From JBBRMU01 sp038230655 (GTDB lineage: Bacteria > Patescibacteriota > Microgenomatia > UBA1406 > GWC2-37-13): a stretch of 44,496 nucleotides of DNA. Positions within the stretch are counted from its first letter, which is position 1; each line of letters begins with the position of its first letter. The DNA is taken from NCBI GenBank assembly GCA_038230655.1, contig JBBRMU010000010.1, positions 1-44,496 of the forward strand, in the 5' to 3' direction. A program made the translations under genes and the position numbers. A model generated the notes under the pieces. It worked only from the letters and a program-made list of their open reading frames with translations. It did no database searches and was not told the origin of the DNA. Of the stretch, positions 31,331 through 39,697 are shown one piece after another.

Positions 31331-33154
31331 ATGCAATCACAACAATCTTTTCCTACAAAATGGAACCTTTCTGACCTATTTAAAAGTGATGATGATCCCT
31401 CAATTTACGAGGAAAGAACACTAGTAGAAAAAGCTTTCAACAATTTCATAACGAAGTGGGAAAAAAGAAATGATTTCCTAGTCGACCCCAAAATAATGAG
31501 TGAAGCATTAACCGAGTATGATAAACTTCAAAAGTTTTATGGTAGTTTTGGAAAAGAAAGCTATTATTTTTCACTCAGGTCTTCAATTGAAGAAGATAAT
31601 CCCAAAATAAAAGCAAAATTAAACACAGTCTCATCATTGAGCAAGAAGTTAGAAAACCAAATGCAGTTTTTTACCTACAGGATTTCTAAAATTCCAAACA
31701 CCCAACAAGGAAAGTTTTTGTCTGCTCCAGAACTAAAACCATATATACATTTTTTAGAACTTCTTTTTATCGAGTCTACGTATTTACTGTCTGAAGAAGT
31801 TGAGAAAGTCCTAAATCTAAAATCAAAAACCTCATACACGAACTGGGTAACGATGACCTCAACTTTTTTGTCTAAAGAGACTGGCTCCGTTGTTGATGAA
31901 ACAGGAAAAAAAACTAATAAAAATTCGGAGGAAATACTCAGTCTTATAAATAGCCGAAATAAAGCCGTTAGAGACAGTGCAGCTGTAGCTTTTAACAAAA
32001 TTCTCAATAAATATGTAGAGGTTGGAGAAGCAGAAATAAACTCAATTCTAGAAAATAAAAAAATCGACGACGATTTACGAAAAATCGAAAGACCAGATAA
32101 ACTACGTCACATCTCAGACGATATAGACAGCTCAGTTGTTGATAATCTTATTAAAGCAGTCTCAGAAAAGTATCATATATCAGCTGAATACTATAAACTC
32201 AAAGCACAGCTCCTTGGACTTCCTCGTTTAGCTTATCATGAAAGAAATATTGAGTATGGAGAGGTTGAAAAAACATATACCTACGAAGAGTCTGTACATT
32301 TAGTCAAGAAAGTATTTGAAAACTTGGATTCCCAGTTTGCTGAGATATTTTCATCCTTTGTCAAAGACGGACGTATTGATGTGTATCCTCAGAAAGGTAA
32401 ACGCGGAGGAGCATACTGTGCACATCACCTACTAACCGATCCGACATACATTATGCTCAATCACACAGATCAGTTAAATGATGTTCTGACCTTAGCTCAT
32501 GAATCAGGTCACGGAATAAACAATGAACTGATACGAATTACACAAAATGCACTTAATTTTGGTACACCTACTTCAACAGCCGAAGTTGCTAGCACTTTTA
32601 TGGAAGACTTTGTTCTACAAGAGCTTCTTACTCAGGCTAATGATGAAGAACGGCTATCTTTGATGATGACCAAACTCAACAGTGATATTAGCACTATCTT
32701 CAGACAGATTGCGGCTTATCAGTTTGAGTTCGAACTTCATATGGAGTTTAGAAAAAAATCTTATTTATCAAAAGATGACATTGGTTCACTTTTTCATAAA
32801 CACATGTTGTCCTATATGGGAGATGCTGTCGATCAGTCTCCCGGTTCAGAAAATTGGTGGCTCTACTGGACTCATATCCGCTACTTTTTTTACAACTATT
32901 CCTACGCAAGTGGTTTACTTATTTCAAAATCTTTACAGTCATCGGTAAAAGAGAATAAAACATATATCTTAAAGGTAAAGGAGTTCTTAGCAGCTGGTAA
33001 ATCAGAATCACCAAAGAATATATTCAAAAAACTTGGCATTGATCTGGAAAGTAAGGATTTTTGGTTGAAAGGCCTGAAAGAGGTTGAGGTCTTACTGTAT
33101 GAAACTACTCAGTTAGCTACAAAACTTGGTAAAACACAACCTATTAAGCCTTAA
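31331..33154 (+). CDS. pepF: Oligoendopeptidase F (M3 family metallopeptidase)
   Basis: PepF cleaves short peptides in the cytoplasm. The 607-aa protein has the zinc motif HESGH at 390-394 within LAHESGHGINNEL and the third ligand in STAEVASTFMEDF about 25 residues on. Upstream are GGAYCAHHLLTDPTYIMLNH, and downstream GDAVDQSPGSENWW, WTHIRYFFYNYSYASG, both typical of the family. Length is normal. It is leaderless by its -10 box and faces away from the lysine-rich micro-genes. No signal peptide. Confidence 0.95.
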   Translation: MQSQQSFPTKWNLSDLFKSDDDPSIYEERTLVEKAFNNFITKWEKRNDFLVDPKIMSEALTEYDKLQKFYGSFGKESYYFSLRSSIEEDNPKIKAKLNTVSSLSKKLENQMQFFTYRISKIPNTQQGKFLSAPELKPYIHFLELLFIESTYLLSEEVEKVLNLKSKTSYTNWVTMTSTFLSKETGSVVDETGKKTNKNSEEILSLINSRNKAVRDSAAVAFNKILNKYVEVGEAEINSILENKKIDDDLRKIERPDKLRHISDDIDSSVVDNLIKAVSEKYHISAEYYKLKAQLLGLPRLAYHERNIEYGEVEKTYTYEESVHLVKKVFENLDSQFAEIFSSFVKDGRIDVYPQKGKRGGAYCAHHLLTDPTYIMLNHTDQLNDVLTLAHESGHGINNELIRITQNALNFGTPTSTAEVASTFMEDFVLQELLTQANDEERLSLMMTKLNSDISTIFRQIAAYQFEFELHMEFRKKSYLSKDDIGSLFHKHMLSYMGDAVDQSPGSENWWLYWTHIRYFFYNYSYASGLLISKSLQSSVKENKTYILKVKEFLAAGKSESPKNIFKKLGIDLESKDFWLKGLKEVEVLLYETTQLATKLGKTQPIKP

Positions 33155-33164
33155 TAAATACCTC

Positions 33165-33193
33165 TTGACAAGACCTATAATATGTGGTATGAT
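33165..33193 (+). promoter_or_regulatory. Promoter of candidate small RNA
   Basis: TTGACA (33165-33170), 17-bp spacer, TATGAT (33188-33193), start expected near 33200, just before a terminator hairpin. Confidence 0.65.
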
Positions 33194-33199
33194 TGTAGT

Positions 33200-33250
33200 T
33201 AGATCCTAAGGTTTTAGCTATTTTTGTCTAGAGCTTTAGGATTTTTTTTG
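33200..33250 (+). ncRNA. Candidate very short RNA (about 50 nt) ending in a terminator hairpin
   Basis: A near-consensus promoter is followed within ten bases by ATCCTAAGG (33203-33211), which pairs with CTTTAGGAT (33234-33242) and a run of T to 33249. The loop of 22 nt (33212-33233) includes AGCT...AGCT. No ORF fits. It may be a small regulatory RNA, or simply the pepF terminator with an incidental promoter; the promoter lies after the pepF stop and before the hairpin. Confidence 0.5.
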
Positions 33251-33599
33251 GTTTTTAGCCTTATACGTCCTACATTTCCTTTATTTTGACTCAAACATTA
33301 ACTATTTAATGACCTCTCCCTAGCTATATGTTGCTTGATTTTAATAATCCCATAATACTCTGGAGGGTTTTGCATATAATCGAGTGATTAAAATGTAGCT
33401 CACTACTTCACCCACCAGTGAGTGCGTAGTAAAAATTCTGATAATATTAAAATAAAATATTAGGATAGTAATCGATTAGAGGGGGACAATGGTGCTATCT
33501 TTAAAAAATTTGAGGTGTGCTGTGGATGTTTTTTATCTAGGTTTCACAATTTATCACAAGTATAAAATCTTATATATATAGTATATATTTATTATATAT
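33251..33599. other. AT-rich spacer before the Clp-like gene
   Basis: No recognised gene. A 30-codon ORF starts at about 33490 (MVLSLKNLRCAVDVFYLGFT) behind a purine-rich AGAGGGGGAC, but it resembles nothing. AGCTCACTACT and AGTGAGTGCGTAGT near 33398-33430 form a rough inverted repeat. The last 40 bp before 33600 are almost pure A/T (TATATA runs) and probably hold the next promoter. Confidence 0.35.
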
Positions 33600-35834
33600 A
33601 TGAAATCGGTAACTCAGTTTTTTAGTGAAGCTACTCATACTTTTTTTGAGGCAGTTGGAAATTTGTTTATCTTTCTGCCCTATTTTTTCTCAGTTTCTAT
33701 ACTCCTTACAACTTTATTTGATCCCTGGAAAAATATCGTTGTAAAAAAAACTCAAAGGGGTTTCTCATTTGAGGATGTGTTAAGCCGGTTAAGCTATAAC
33801 TTGATATCAAGAGGTATGGGGTTTGTTATGAGGGTATCAATACTTATTTTTTACCTTATTTTCCAGATAACTTTCTTTCTAAGCCTCATTGTAGTCGTGC
33901 CACTCTTTTTTATTACCTTGCCGATCCAGCTATTTATTGATTCAATAGAGACTTCAGAAGATGAAAAAAAAGCCGAGATGAAAAAACAGTTCATTGCTAC
34001 GCATCTTTTAAAAGCAGAAAATCAACTTTATGTTGAACAGTGGTTTGAAAAGTTATATTCAAATAAGTATCATCACTCACAGTGGTGGAAAGTCAAAAAT
34101 CTTTTTTCTATGCCTCCAATTGCGAAAGATTGGTCTCTCGGATATACCCCGGAACTAGATGAGTACATTGTAGAACTTACAGCCGGATCTTATCAAACTC
34201 ATATTAAGACAATTATTGGGAGAAAAGAAGAGATACAGTCTCTTGAGAACACACTTTCTAAAAGTGAAGCCGCAAATATCCTGCTTGTAGGAGAAGAGGG
34301 AACCGGAAAACATGCAGTAGTAGATGCATTTGCTAAACGCGTTTATGAAGGAAAAACTAATAACCTGCTTGCATATAAAAGAGTACTAAAACTAAACATG
34401 GAAAAAGTATTAACCAACTTTACTGACCAGAAACAGAGAGAAGAGTTTTTTAGCCAGCTATTAACAGAAGCTGCAGCTGCTAAAAATGTTATAGTACTCA
34501 TTGAAAATATAGATCGGTATGTTTCAAATGGCGATGGAAGGGTTGATCTATCCCTTATTCTTGAAAAACACGGGAAATCTCCCTTATTTCAAATTATTGG
34601 GATGACATCACCTTTTTTTTATCAGAAATATATAGTTACAAACGAAAAGGTTAGTAGATTATTTACCAGACTTGACGTGTATGAAGTGTCAAAGTCCGAA
34701 GCAGTAGAGATACTCATGGATACAGTCCCAATGCTTGAGACTCGATACGGTGTAGCCGTCCCCTATGAGACAATTTTTAATACCATAGATAAAAGTGATT
34801 TTTTTATTACTAATATACCTTTTCCTGAAAAAGCTGTTCATTTACTTGACTCGGCTTGCGTATATGCAACACAATCGCTTGGTAAAAACATTATTACTCC
34901 GGAGATTATTAATGCGGTTCTATCTGAAAAAACACATGTCCCGGTTAGCCTCTCAACTCAGTTAAAAGGTAAACTTCTGAACATTAAGCCACTCCTATTC
35001 CAACAGATTGTAAATCAAGATGCAGCAATTCAGGAGGTAGCATCATCATTAAGGAGAGCTTTTTTACTTCTTGGTAAAAGGAAAAAGCCTCTTGCAAGTT
35101 TTCTATTTTTAGGGCCAACCGGCGTTGGAAAAACTGAGACAGCAAAGGCAATTTCGAGAATTTTCTTTGAGAGCGATACAAATCTACTTAGATTTGACAT
35201 GTCTCTCTATCAATCTAAAGATGATATTGGAAAACTTATTGGTTCTCCGGCAACTCAAAATCCTGGGTTACTTACTGAGAGTATCCGAAACTATCCATAT
35301 GGAGTTCTACTTCTTGATGAACTAGAAAAAGCAAATAAAGACCTGATTAATATTTTCCTGACTATCCTTGATGAAGGATACTTTACGAATGGGTTTGGTA
35401 AACGAGTTGATTGTAAAAATCTCATAATCATTGCAACCAGTAATGCAGGAGCAGATATTATGTTTCAACAACAAAATCCAGATACCTCAACGCCCAAAAT
35501 AAATGTTATTGAGTACCTAGTTGAAAATCATTTGTTTTCACCTGAGTTTTTGAACCGTTTTGATGGCGTAATTGTCTATAACAGTCTAGATCAGAATGCT
35601 GCATTAAAAATTGCCAGAGGAATGCTCAAGGTTGTTGAAGAACAGGTCTATAGTTTATATAAGGTAAAAGTACTTGTTTCCGATGCCACTTTGGAGTCGA
35701 TTATTGCAAACAACTATGATCCAAAGTTTGGCGCGCGCAACATGGAGCGTGCGCTTCGTCAGCACATCGAAGATACAGTTGCAAAGATAATTCTGGAAGA
35801 TAAAGCTAAAGAAGGTGATACAATTAGTCTTTAA
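33600..35834 (+). CDS. Membrane-anchored double-AAA+ Clp-family ATPase
   Basis: The 744-aa protein has two or three membrane helices in the first 115 residues (FIFLPYFFSVSILLTTLF; ILIFYLIFQITFFLSLIVVV) in place of the Clp N-domain. AAA+ domain 1 has GEEGTGKH at 231-238 and a worn Walker B (VIVLIENID). Domain 2 has GPTGVGKT at about 505-512, LLLDELEKAN, sensor IIIATSNAGAD, LNRFDGVIVY and ARNMERALRQHIED with the sensor-2 Arg. No clear ClpP-binding loop is visible. Such proteins unfold substrates; here it would act at the inner membrane. A 63-aa membrane protein follows one base later. Confidence 0.88.
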   Translation: MKSVTQFFSEATHTFFEAVGNLFIFLPYFFSVSILLTTLFDPWKNIVVKKTQRGFSFEDVLSRLSYNLISRGMGFVMRVSILIFYLIFQITFFLSLIVVVPLFFITLPIQLFIDSIETSEDEKKAEMKKQFIATHLLKAENQLYVEQWFEKLYSNKYHHSQWWKVKNLFSMPPIAKDWSLGYTPELDEYIVELTAGSYQTHIKTIIGRKEEIQSLENTLSKSEAANILLVGEEGTGKHAVVDAFAKRVYEGKTNNLLAYKRVLKLNMEKVLTNFTDQKQREEFFSQLLTEAAAAKNVIVLIENIDRYVSNGDGRVDLSLILEKHGKSPLFQIIGMTSPFFYQKYIVTNEKVSRLFTRLDVYEVSKSEAVEILMDTVPMLETRYGVAVPYETIFNTIDKSDFFITNIPFPEKAVHLLDSACVYATQSLGKNIITPEIINAVLSEKTHVPVSLSTQLKGKLLNIKPLLFQQIVNQDAAIQEVASSLRRAFLLLGKRKKPLASFLFLGPTGVGKTETAKAISRIFFESDTNLLRFDMSLYQSKDDIGKLIGSPATQNPGLLTESIRNYPYGVLLLDELEKANKDLINIFLTILDEGYFTNGFGKRVDCKNLIIIATSNAGADIMFQQQNPDTSTPKINVIEYLVENHLFSPEFLNRFDGVIVYNSLDQNAALKIARGMLKVVEEQVYSLYKVKVLVSDATLESIIANNYDPKFGARNMERALRQHIEDTVAKIILEDKAKEGDTISL

Positions 35835-35835
35835 T

Positions 35836-36027
35836 ATGCCAAACAACTCTCCAAATACAGCGAACGCACCTATCATTGATCCACTCGAAAGACTAAAAGA
35901 ACTTTTTTATGCTAGTGTTACTTTCCTTTTAAAACTGTTTCCCAATGCAACAGCTCTTATTTTTGCAGTTATCCTAATAATCATTGGATTACTTTACTTC
36001 TTTTTTAGTATTTTTGGGTTAACTTAA
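35836..36027 (+). CDS. Small single-helix membrane protein, 63 aa
   Basis: An ATG at 35836 follows the Clp-like stop by one base. The product has a polar N-terminus (MPNNSPNTANAPIIDPLERL), an amphipathic piece (ELFYASVTFLLKLFPN) and one strong membrane helix (ALIFAVILIIIGLLYFFF). I do not recognise it. The close spacing suggests translational coupling with the membrane Clp-like ATPase and perhaps a joint complex. The frame is also open from 35815, inside the Clp-like gene. tmk begins 7 bp later. Confidence 0.7.
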   Translation: MPNNSPNTANAPIIDPLERLKELFYASVTFLLKLFPNATALIFAVILIIIGLLYFFFSIFGLT

Positions 36028-36034
36028 GAAAATT

Positions 36035-36763
36035 ATGGGTCTTTTAATAACCATCGAAGGGGGGGATTTTGTTGGAAAATCTTCTATAGTCGCCCCATTT
36101 CTTAAAGAACTTTTTATTGCAATAGGTATAGAAGTAATCGTAAGCCGAGAACCTGGGGGAACTCCTGAAGGAGAAAGACTCCGTCAGCTAATATTTAGAC
36201 GATTAAAAGAAGGAGCACCTACTGAAGAATTAGCTCTTTTATTGAATGAAGCCCGCAAAATTCACTTAGAAAATATTGTTTTTCCTTTTTTAGGAAAGAA
36301 AAAAGAGAAAAATCGGGTTGTAATTCTCGATCGATATCTTGATTCAACAAGGATTTACCAGGGAGTTTTTGGTGGAATGCCATTTGAAGAAATCCGTAAG
36401 TTAGAAAAAAAATATGTAAAAAATTATTTCCCTGACTATACCCTGATTATGTACTTTCCAGAAAAAGTATTTAAGCAAACTTTTTTGGAACGTCAACGAA
36501 TTGCAGAAAACGAAGTCAATAACCGTGACAAAACTGTATGGGATCAAGAACATATAGATACTCACTTGGAAAAACAGCGAGCATACTTAAAGCTTCCAGA
36601 AGTCTCAAAAAAATGCGGCGAAAAACGAGAGTTTTTTCTTATAAATGCAGCTCAGACACCCGAAAAAGTTAAAGAAGAAGTAAAAAAGAAGTTTTTTCTT
36701 CATCTTATTCCACACAAAAATATCAACATTCCAATTAGATCGCTTAAAAAATCAGTTGACTAA
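36035..36763 (+). CDS. tmk: Thymidylate kinase
   Basis: Tmk phosphorylates dTMP to dTDP. The 242-aa protein has a P-loop EGGDFVGKSS (residues 8-17; usual EGxDGxGKS), the DR motif as REPGGTPEGERLR, the LDRY motif in VILDRYLDSTRIYQG, and a Lid region with ERQRIAENEVNNRD. It is about 30 residues longer than E. coli Tmk, the extra being a basic C-terminal tail. It is the third gene of the run from 33600 and probably shares the transcript. Confidence 0.92.
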   Translation: MGLLITIEGGDFVGKSSIVAPFLKELFIAIGIEVIVSREPGGTPEGERLRQLIFRRLKEGAPTEELALLLNEARKIHLENIVFPFLGKKKEKNRVVILDRYLDSTRIYQGVFGGMPFEEIRKLEKKYVKNYFPDYTLIMYFPEKVFKQTFLERQRIAENEVNNRDKTVWDQEHIDTHLEKQRAYLKLPEVSKKCGEKREFFLINAAQTPEKVKEEVKKKFFLHLIPHKNINIPIRSLKKSVD

Positions 36764-36796
36764 TTTCTTAGTAACACTTAGAATGACTCTCAATAA

Positions 36797-37891
36797 ATGT
36801 ATAAAGAAGTTGTTAGTCCACTTTTAGATCGGTTAGACTCAGAGAAAATGCATGTTGCTGCAAGAGAAACACTTTACTGGGCGGAAAAACTTCCATTTGG
36901 ACTTGCAATAGCCGAAAGATTTGCTTACCACCAGGAACGTTTTACAGATCAAAAACTTCATGTAAATCTAGGGGGTATTGAGTTTGATACCCCCGTTATG
37001 CTTGGAGGGGGATGGGATAAACTAGGAAAAACGGTGAAAGCATGGCATAAACTTGGAGCCTCAGGCGTAGAAGTCGGTTCTGTGCTTGCCTACCCTCAAC
37101 CTGGAAATGATAAAAAAAGGCAGTTTATGATCGGACCGGGTGTTGCCTTGAACAGACTTGGATTCAACAGTCCTGGAATGTATGAAGTTGCTAAAAACTT
37201 AGAACGGTATAATAACGATAGTATACCTATTGGGATCAGTGTTGGCCTAAACAAACTAATTCCTCAAATCGCTGCTCCTGAGATGCACGCACATGTCATT
37301 CATGAGCTTTATCCGTATGCATCTTATTTTGCCATCAATGTCTCGTCCCCAAATACTCCAGGGTTGCGTGCTCTACAAGATAAAGGCCCACTTACTGACA
37401 TTGTTCAAGCAGTAAACGGGCAGATGGATAAATTGGGAGAAAGAAAACCAGTATTTATTAAAATAGCGCCAGACTTACCAACTGAGGATGTGGACGATGT
37501 TATAGAAGTTGTCCTGGATAATAGACTCACGGGAATCATTGCGACGAATACAACTAACAATGTCGATATCAAAGCTAAATACGGATATGGAGATCAGGCA
37601 GGGGGCCTTAGCGGAAATGATGAAGAGTATCGAAAAATGGCGACAGAAACAGTAAGACATATCTATAAAATAACCAATGGAGGACTTGAGATCATTGGAG
37701 TTGGGGGTGTTAATAGTGCCCAGACTGCCTTAGAAAAAATACAGGCTGGTGCTAGAGTTGTTCAAGTAGTAACCGGAATAAGAGAAGTTGGACCAACACT
37801 GCCCGGAAGAATTAACAGAGGCTTAGTCGACTGGATGGACAACCATGGTATAAAACATCTCAACGAAATAATTGGTTCGGAGGCAGTCTAA
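36797..37891 (+). CDS. pyrD: Dihydroorotate dehydrogenase, class 2 type
   Basis: PyrD oxidises dihydroorotate to orotate in pyrimidine synthesis with FMN. The 364-aa protein has the VMLGGGWDKLGK start of the barrel, GVALNRLGFNSPG, GISVGLNK, INVSSPNTPGLRALQ with the class-2 catalytic Ser, KIAPDL, IATNTTNN, and GVGGVNSAQTALEKIQAGA for FMN phosphate. The N-terminal helices (MYKEVVSPLLDRLDSEKMHV) resemble the membrane-touching class-2 extension. A TTGACT-17-TAGAAT pair lies 12 nt before the ATG. Other pyr genes are not in the window. Confidence 0.93.
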   Translation: MYKEVVSPLLDRLDSEKMHVAARETLYWAEKLPFGLAIAERFAYHQERFTDQKLHVNLGGIEFDTPVMLGGGWDKLGKTVKAWHKLGASGVEVGSVLAYPQPGNDKKRQFMIGPGVALNRLGFNSPGMYEVAKNLERYNNDSIPIGISVGLNKLIPQIAAPEMHAHVIHELYPYASYFAINVSSPNTPGLRALQDKGPLTDIVQAVNGQMDKLGERKPVFIKIAPDLPTEDVDDVIEVVLDNRLTGIIATNTTNNVDIKAKYGYGDQAGGLSGNDEEYRKMATETVRHIYKITNGGLEIIGVGGVNSAQTALEKIQAGARVVQVVTGIREVGPTLPGRINRGLVDWMDNHGIKHLNEIIGSEAV

Positions 37892-37898
37892 TCTACAG

Positions 37899-37928
37899 TT
37901 GACCAAGTAAACAATCGTTTACTATAAT
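37899..37928 (+). promoter_or_regulatory. Leaderless promoter of rarA
   Basis: TTGACC (37899-37904), 18-bp spacer, TATAAT (37923-37928), 6 nt, ATG at 37935. Confidence 0.75.
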
Positions 37929-37934
37929 TACGAT

Positions 37935-39134
37935 ATGAACTTAGCCTTTAGATTACGACCAAAAAAACTTCAGAACTTTATTGGGCAAGAACATCTTGTC
38001 GGAAAAGATCGGATTATCCGCAAAATGATCGAGTCAGACACACTCTCTTCAATAATTTTATGGGGGCCTCCCGGATCTGGAAAGACAACTCTTGCGATGA
38101 TCATCGCCAATGAAATAAACGCAGACTTTTACGCTCTATCTGCAGTCACAGCAGGTAAAGCCGAGCTGTTGCACATTATTGAGAAAGCAAAAGTAAACTA
38201 TCAGTATCACCGCAAAACGATTTTATTTATTGACGAGATCCACCGATGGAACAAAGCTCAACAAGATGTCCTTTTACCTCATGTTGAAACGGGAATACTT
38301 ACACTGATTGGAGCGACAACAGAAAATCCTTCTTTTGAGGTTAACCGTGCCTTGCTGTCACGCTCTAAGGTCTTCGTTTTAAAGAGTCTCGAGAATGAGG
38401 ACTTAGATGCCATCATTAAAACTGCATTAACAGATGAAGAAAATGGTTTAGGAAAGTATAAAAAAACTCTTATACCGGATGGACAAGAACTCCTCATTAG
38501 GCTTTCAGGCGGAGATGCCAGGATTCTTCTGAATACATTGGAAATTGCCGTAACTTCTTACCAACAAAAAGAAATTACTACAGAAACTATTAAAGAAATC
38601 TTTCAAACGAAGTCAGCTGGACTCTATGACAAAAAAGCAGACGAACACTACAACATTATCAGCGCCTTTATTAAGTCGATGCGCGGTTCAGACCCTGATG
38701 CAGCTTTATATTACCTCATGAGAATGCTGGAAAACGGGGAGGATCCCAAATTTATTGCGCGACGTATGATCATATTTGCGTCGGAAGATATTGGCATGGC
38801 TGATAAAGGAGCCTTATTACAGGCAAATGCAGCATTTGAAGCAGTCCATAAAATAGGTATGCCAGAGTCTCAGCTTATATTAGCCCATATAGTACTCTAT
38901 TTAGCAAAAGCACCAAAGTCCCGGACAGTAGCGAATGCTATGAGTAAAGCAAAACAAGCAGTCTATGACTTTCCCAATGAGCCAATTCCTCTCCATCTAA
39001 GAAATGCACCCACTAAACTCATGGAAGAGCTTGGTTATGGTAAAAATTATGAATGGTCGGACACACATGTTGGCCCAGAGAAGGACCAGTCTTTTCTGCC
39101 TGAGAAGATAAAGAATAAAAAATTCACACAGTAA
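37935..39134 (+). CDS. rarA: Replication-associated recombination protein A (RarA/MgsA)
   Basis: RarA is an AAA+ protein of stalled replication forks, related to clamp loaders. The 399-aa protein shows LRPKKLQNFIGQEHLVG, Walker A GPPGSGKT at 44-51, Walker B LFIDEIHRWNKAQQD, GATTENPSFEVNRALLSRSK (sensor 1 and Arg finger), GGDARILLNTLE, then the tetramerisation part with SMRGSDPDAALYYLMRML, RRMIIFASEDIGMAD and HLRNAPTKLMEELGYGK. All motifs are present. It has its own promoter and appears to be monocistronic. Confidence 0.95.
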   Translation: MNLAFRLRPKKLQNFIGQEHLVGKDRIIRKMIESDTLSSIILWGPPGSGKTTLAMIIANEINADFYALSAVTAGKAELLHIIEKAKVNYQYHRKTILFIDEIHRWNKAQQDVLLPHVETGILTLIGATTENPSFEVNRALLSRSKVFVLKSLENEDLDAIIKTALTDEENGLGKYKKTLIPDGQELLIRLSGGDARILLNTLEIAVTSYQQKEITTETIKEIFQTKSAGLYDKKADEHYNIISAFIKSMRGSDPDAALYYLMRMLENGEDPKFIARRMIIFASEDIGMADKGALLQANAAFEAVHKIGMPESQLILAHIVLYLAKAPKSRTVANAMSKAKQAVYDFPNEPIPLHLRNAPTKLMEELGYGKNYEWSDTHVGPEKDQSFLPEKIKNKKFTQ

Positions 39135-39217
39135 TACTGCGGAATTAAATACTGCTTGAAATTAGGCTCCAATAGGAAGTTTTAAAATTGCATTTGAAAA
39201 AAAAAGAAATAAGGTAT

Positions 39218-39252
39218 ACTGTTATACTATTGGTATAATCGACTATAACAGT
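39218..39252. promoter_or_regulatory. Inverted repeat over the promoter of the Ig-like gene
   Basis: ACTGTTATA (39218-39226) and TATAACAGT (39244-39252) are perfect 9-bp arms 17 bp apart. An extended -10 box TGGTATAAT (39231-39239) lies between them, 31 nt before the ATG. The arrangement suits a repressor dimer site. Confidence 0.5.
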
Positions 39253-39270
39253 TAATGCCAATTTGAAACT

Positions 39271-39687
39271 ATGGACAAAAAACTAGCAGGTCTTATGTCA
39301 GTTTTCATACTTTCCTTTATTATTTTTCTTACAATACTTCTCCTCGACACGAACCTTGGCAAAAGTATAAAGGCATTTAATAGCCCTGATCCTTCTATAG
39401 ATTACTCATTTATGCTCGCTTTTCCTCTTACTGTTAACGGAGCAAATAATGAGACCTCTAAAATCACTGTATTCGTAAGGGACAGTAAAACCATTGCTCT
39501 CACTAATAAATCAGTTGCGCTTACAACTTCACTAGGATCTATAGTCCCCTTAAGGCTAATTACCGACATTGATGGAAAGGTGCAGTTTACACTTAACTGT
39601 CAGAACCAACAGGGAGTTGCACAGATTAATGGTATAATTGATGGTAGAGTCACTCTCACTAAGACTGTTACGGTTAAGTGTATTTAA
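39271..39687 (+). CDS. Secreted/anchored protein with one Ig-like domain
   Basis: The 138-aa protein has an N-terminal membrane anchor (LMSVFILSFIIFLTILLL) and then one beta-rich domain with the bacterial Ig-like (Big-1/invasin) pattern: ITVFVRDSKTIALTNKSVAL, TTSLGSIVPL, TDIDGKVQFTLNC, a typical strand order with Gly-Lys-Val before the F strand. Two Cys (LNCQNQ, VKCI) may pair. It may be a small surface protein. It is 10 bp before galU and likely co-transcribed with it from the promoter in the inverted repeat. Confidence 0.72.
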   Translation: MDKKLAGLMSVFILSFIIFLTILLLDTNLGKSIKAFNSPDPSIDYSFMLAFPLTVNGANNETSKITVFVRDSKTIALTNKSVALTTSLGSIVPLRLITDIDGKVQFTLNCQNQQGVAQINGIIDGRVTLTKTVTVKCI

Positions 39688-39697
39688 GGCTCCTAAT

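Noticed and set aside
33386..33430. Possible tRNA-like or attachment-site repeat before the Clp-like gene
   Set aside because: The repeats are imperfect, no tRNA fold forms, and no integrase is present.
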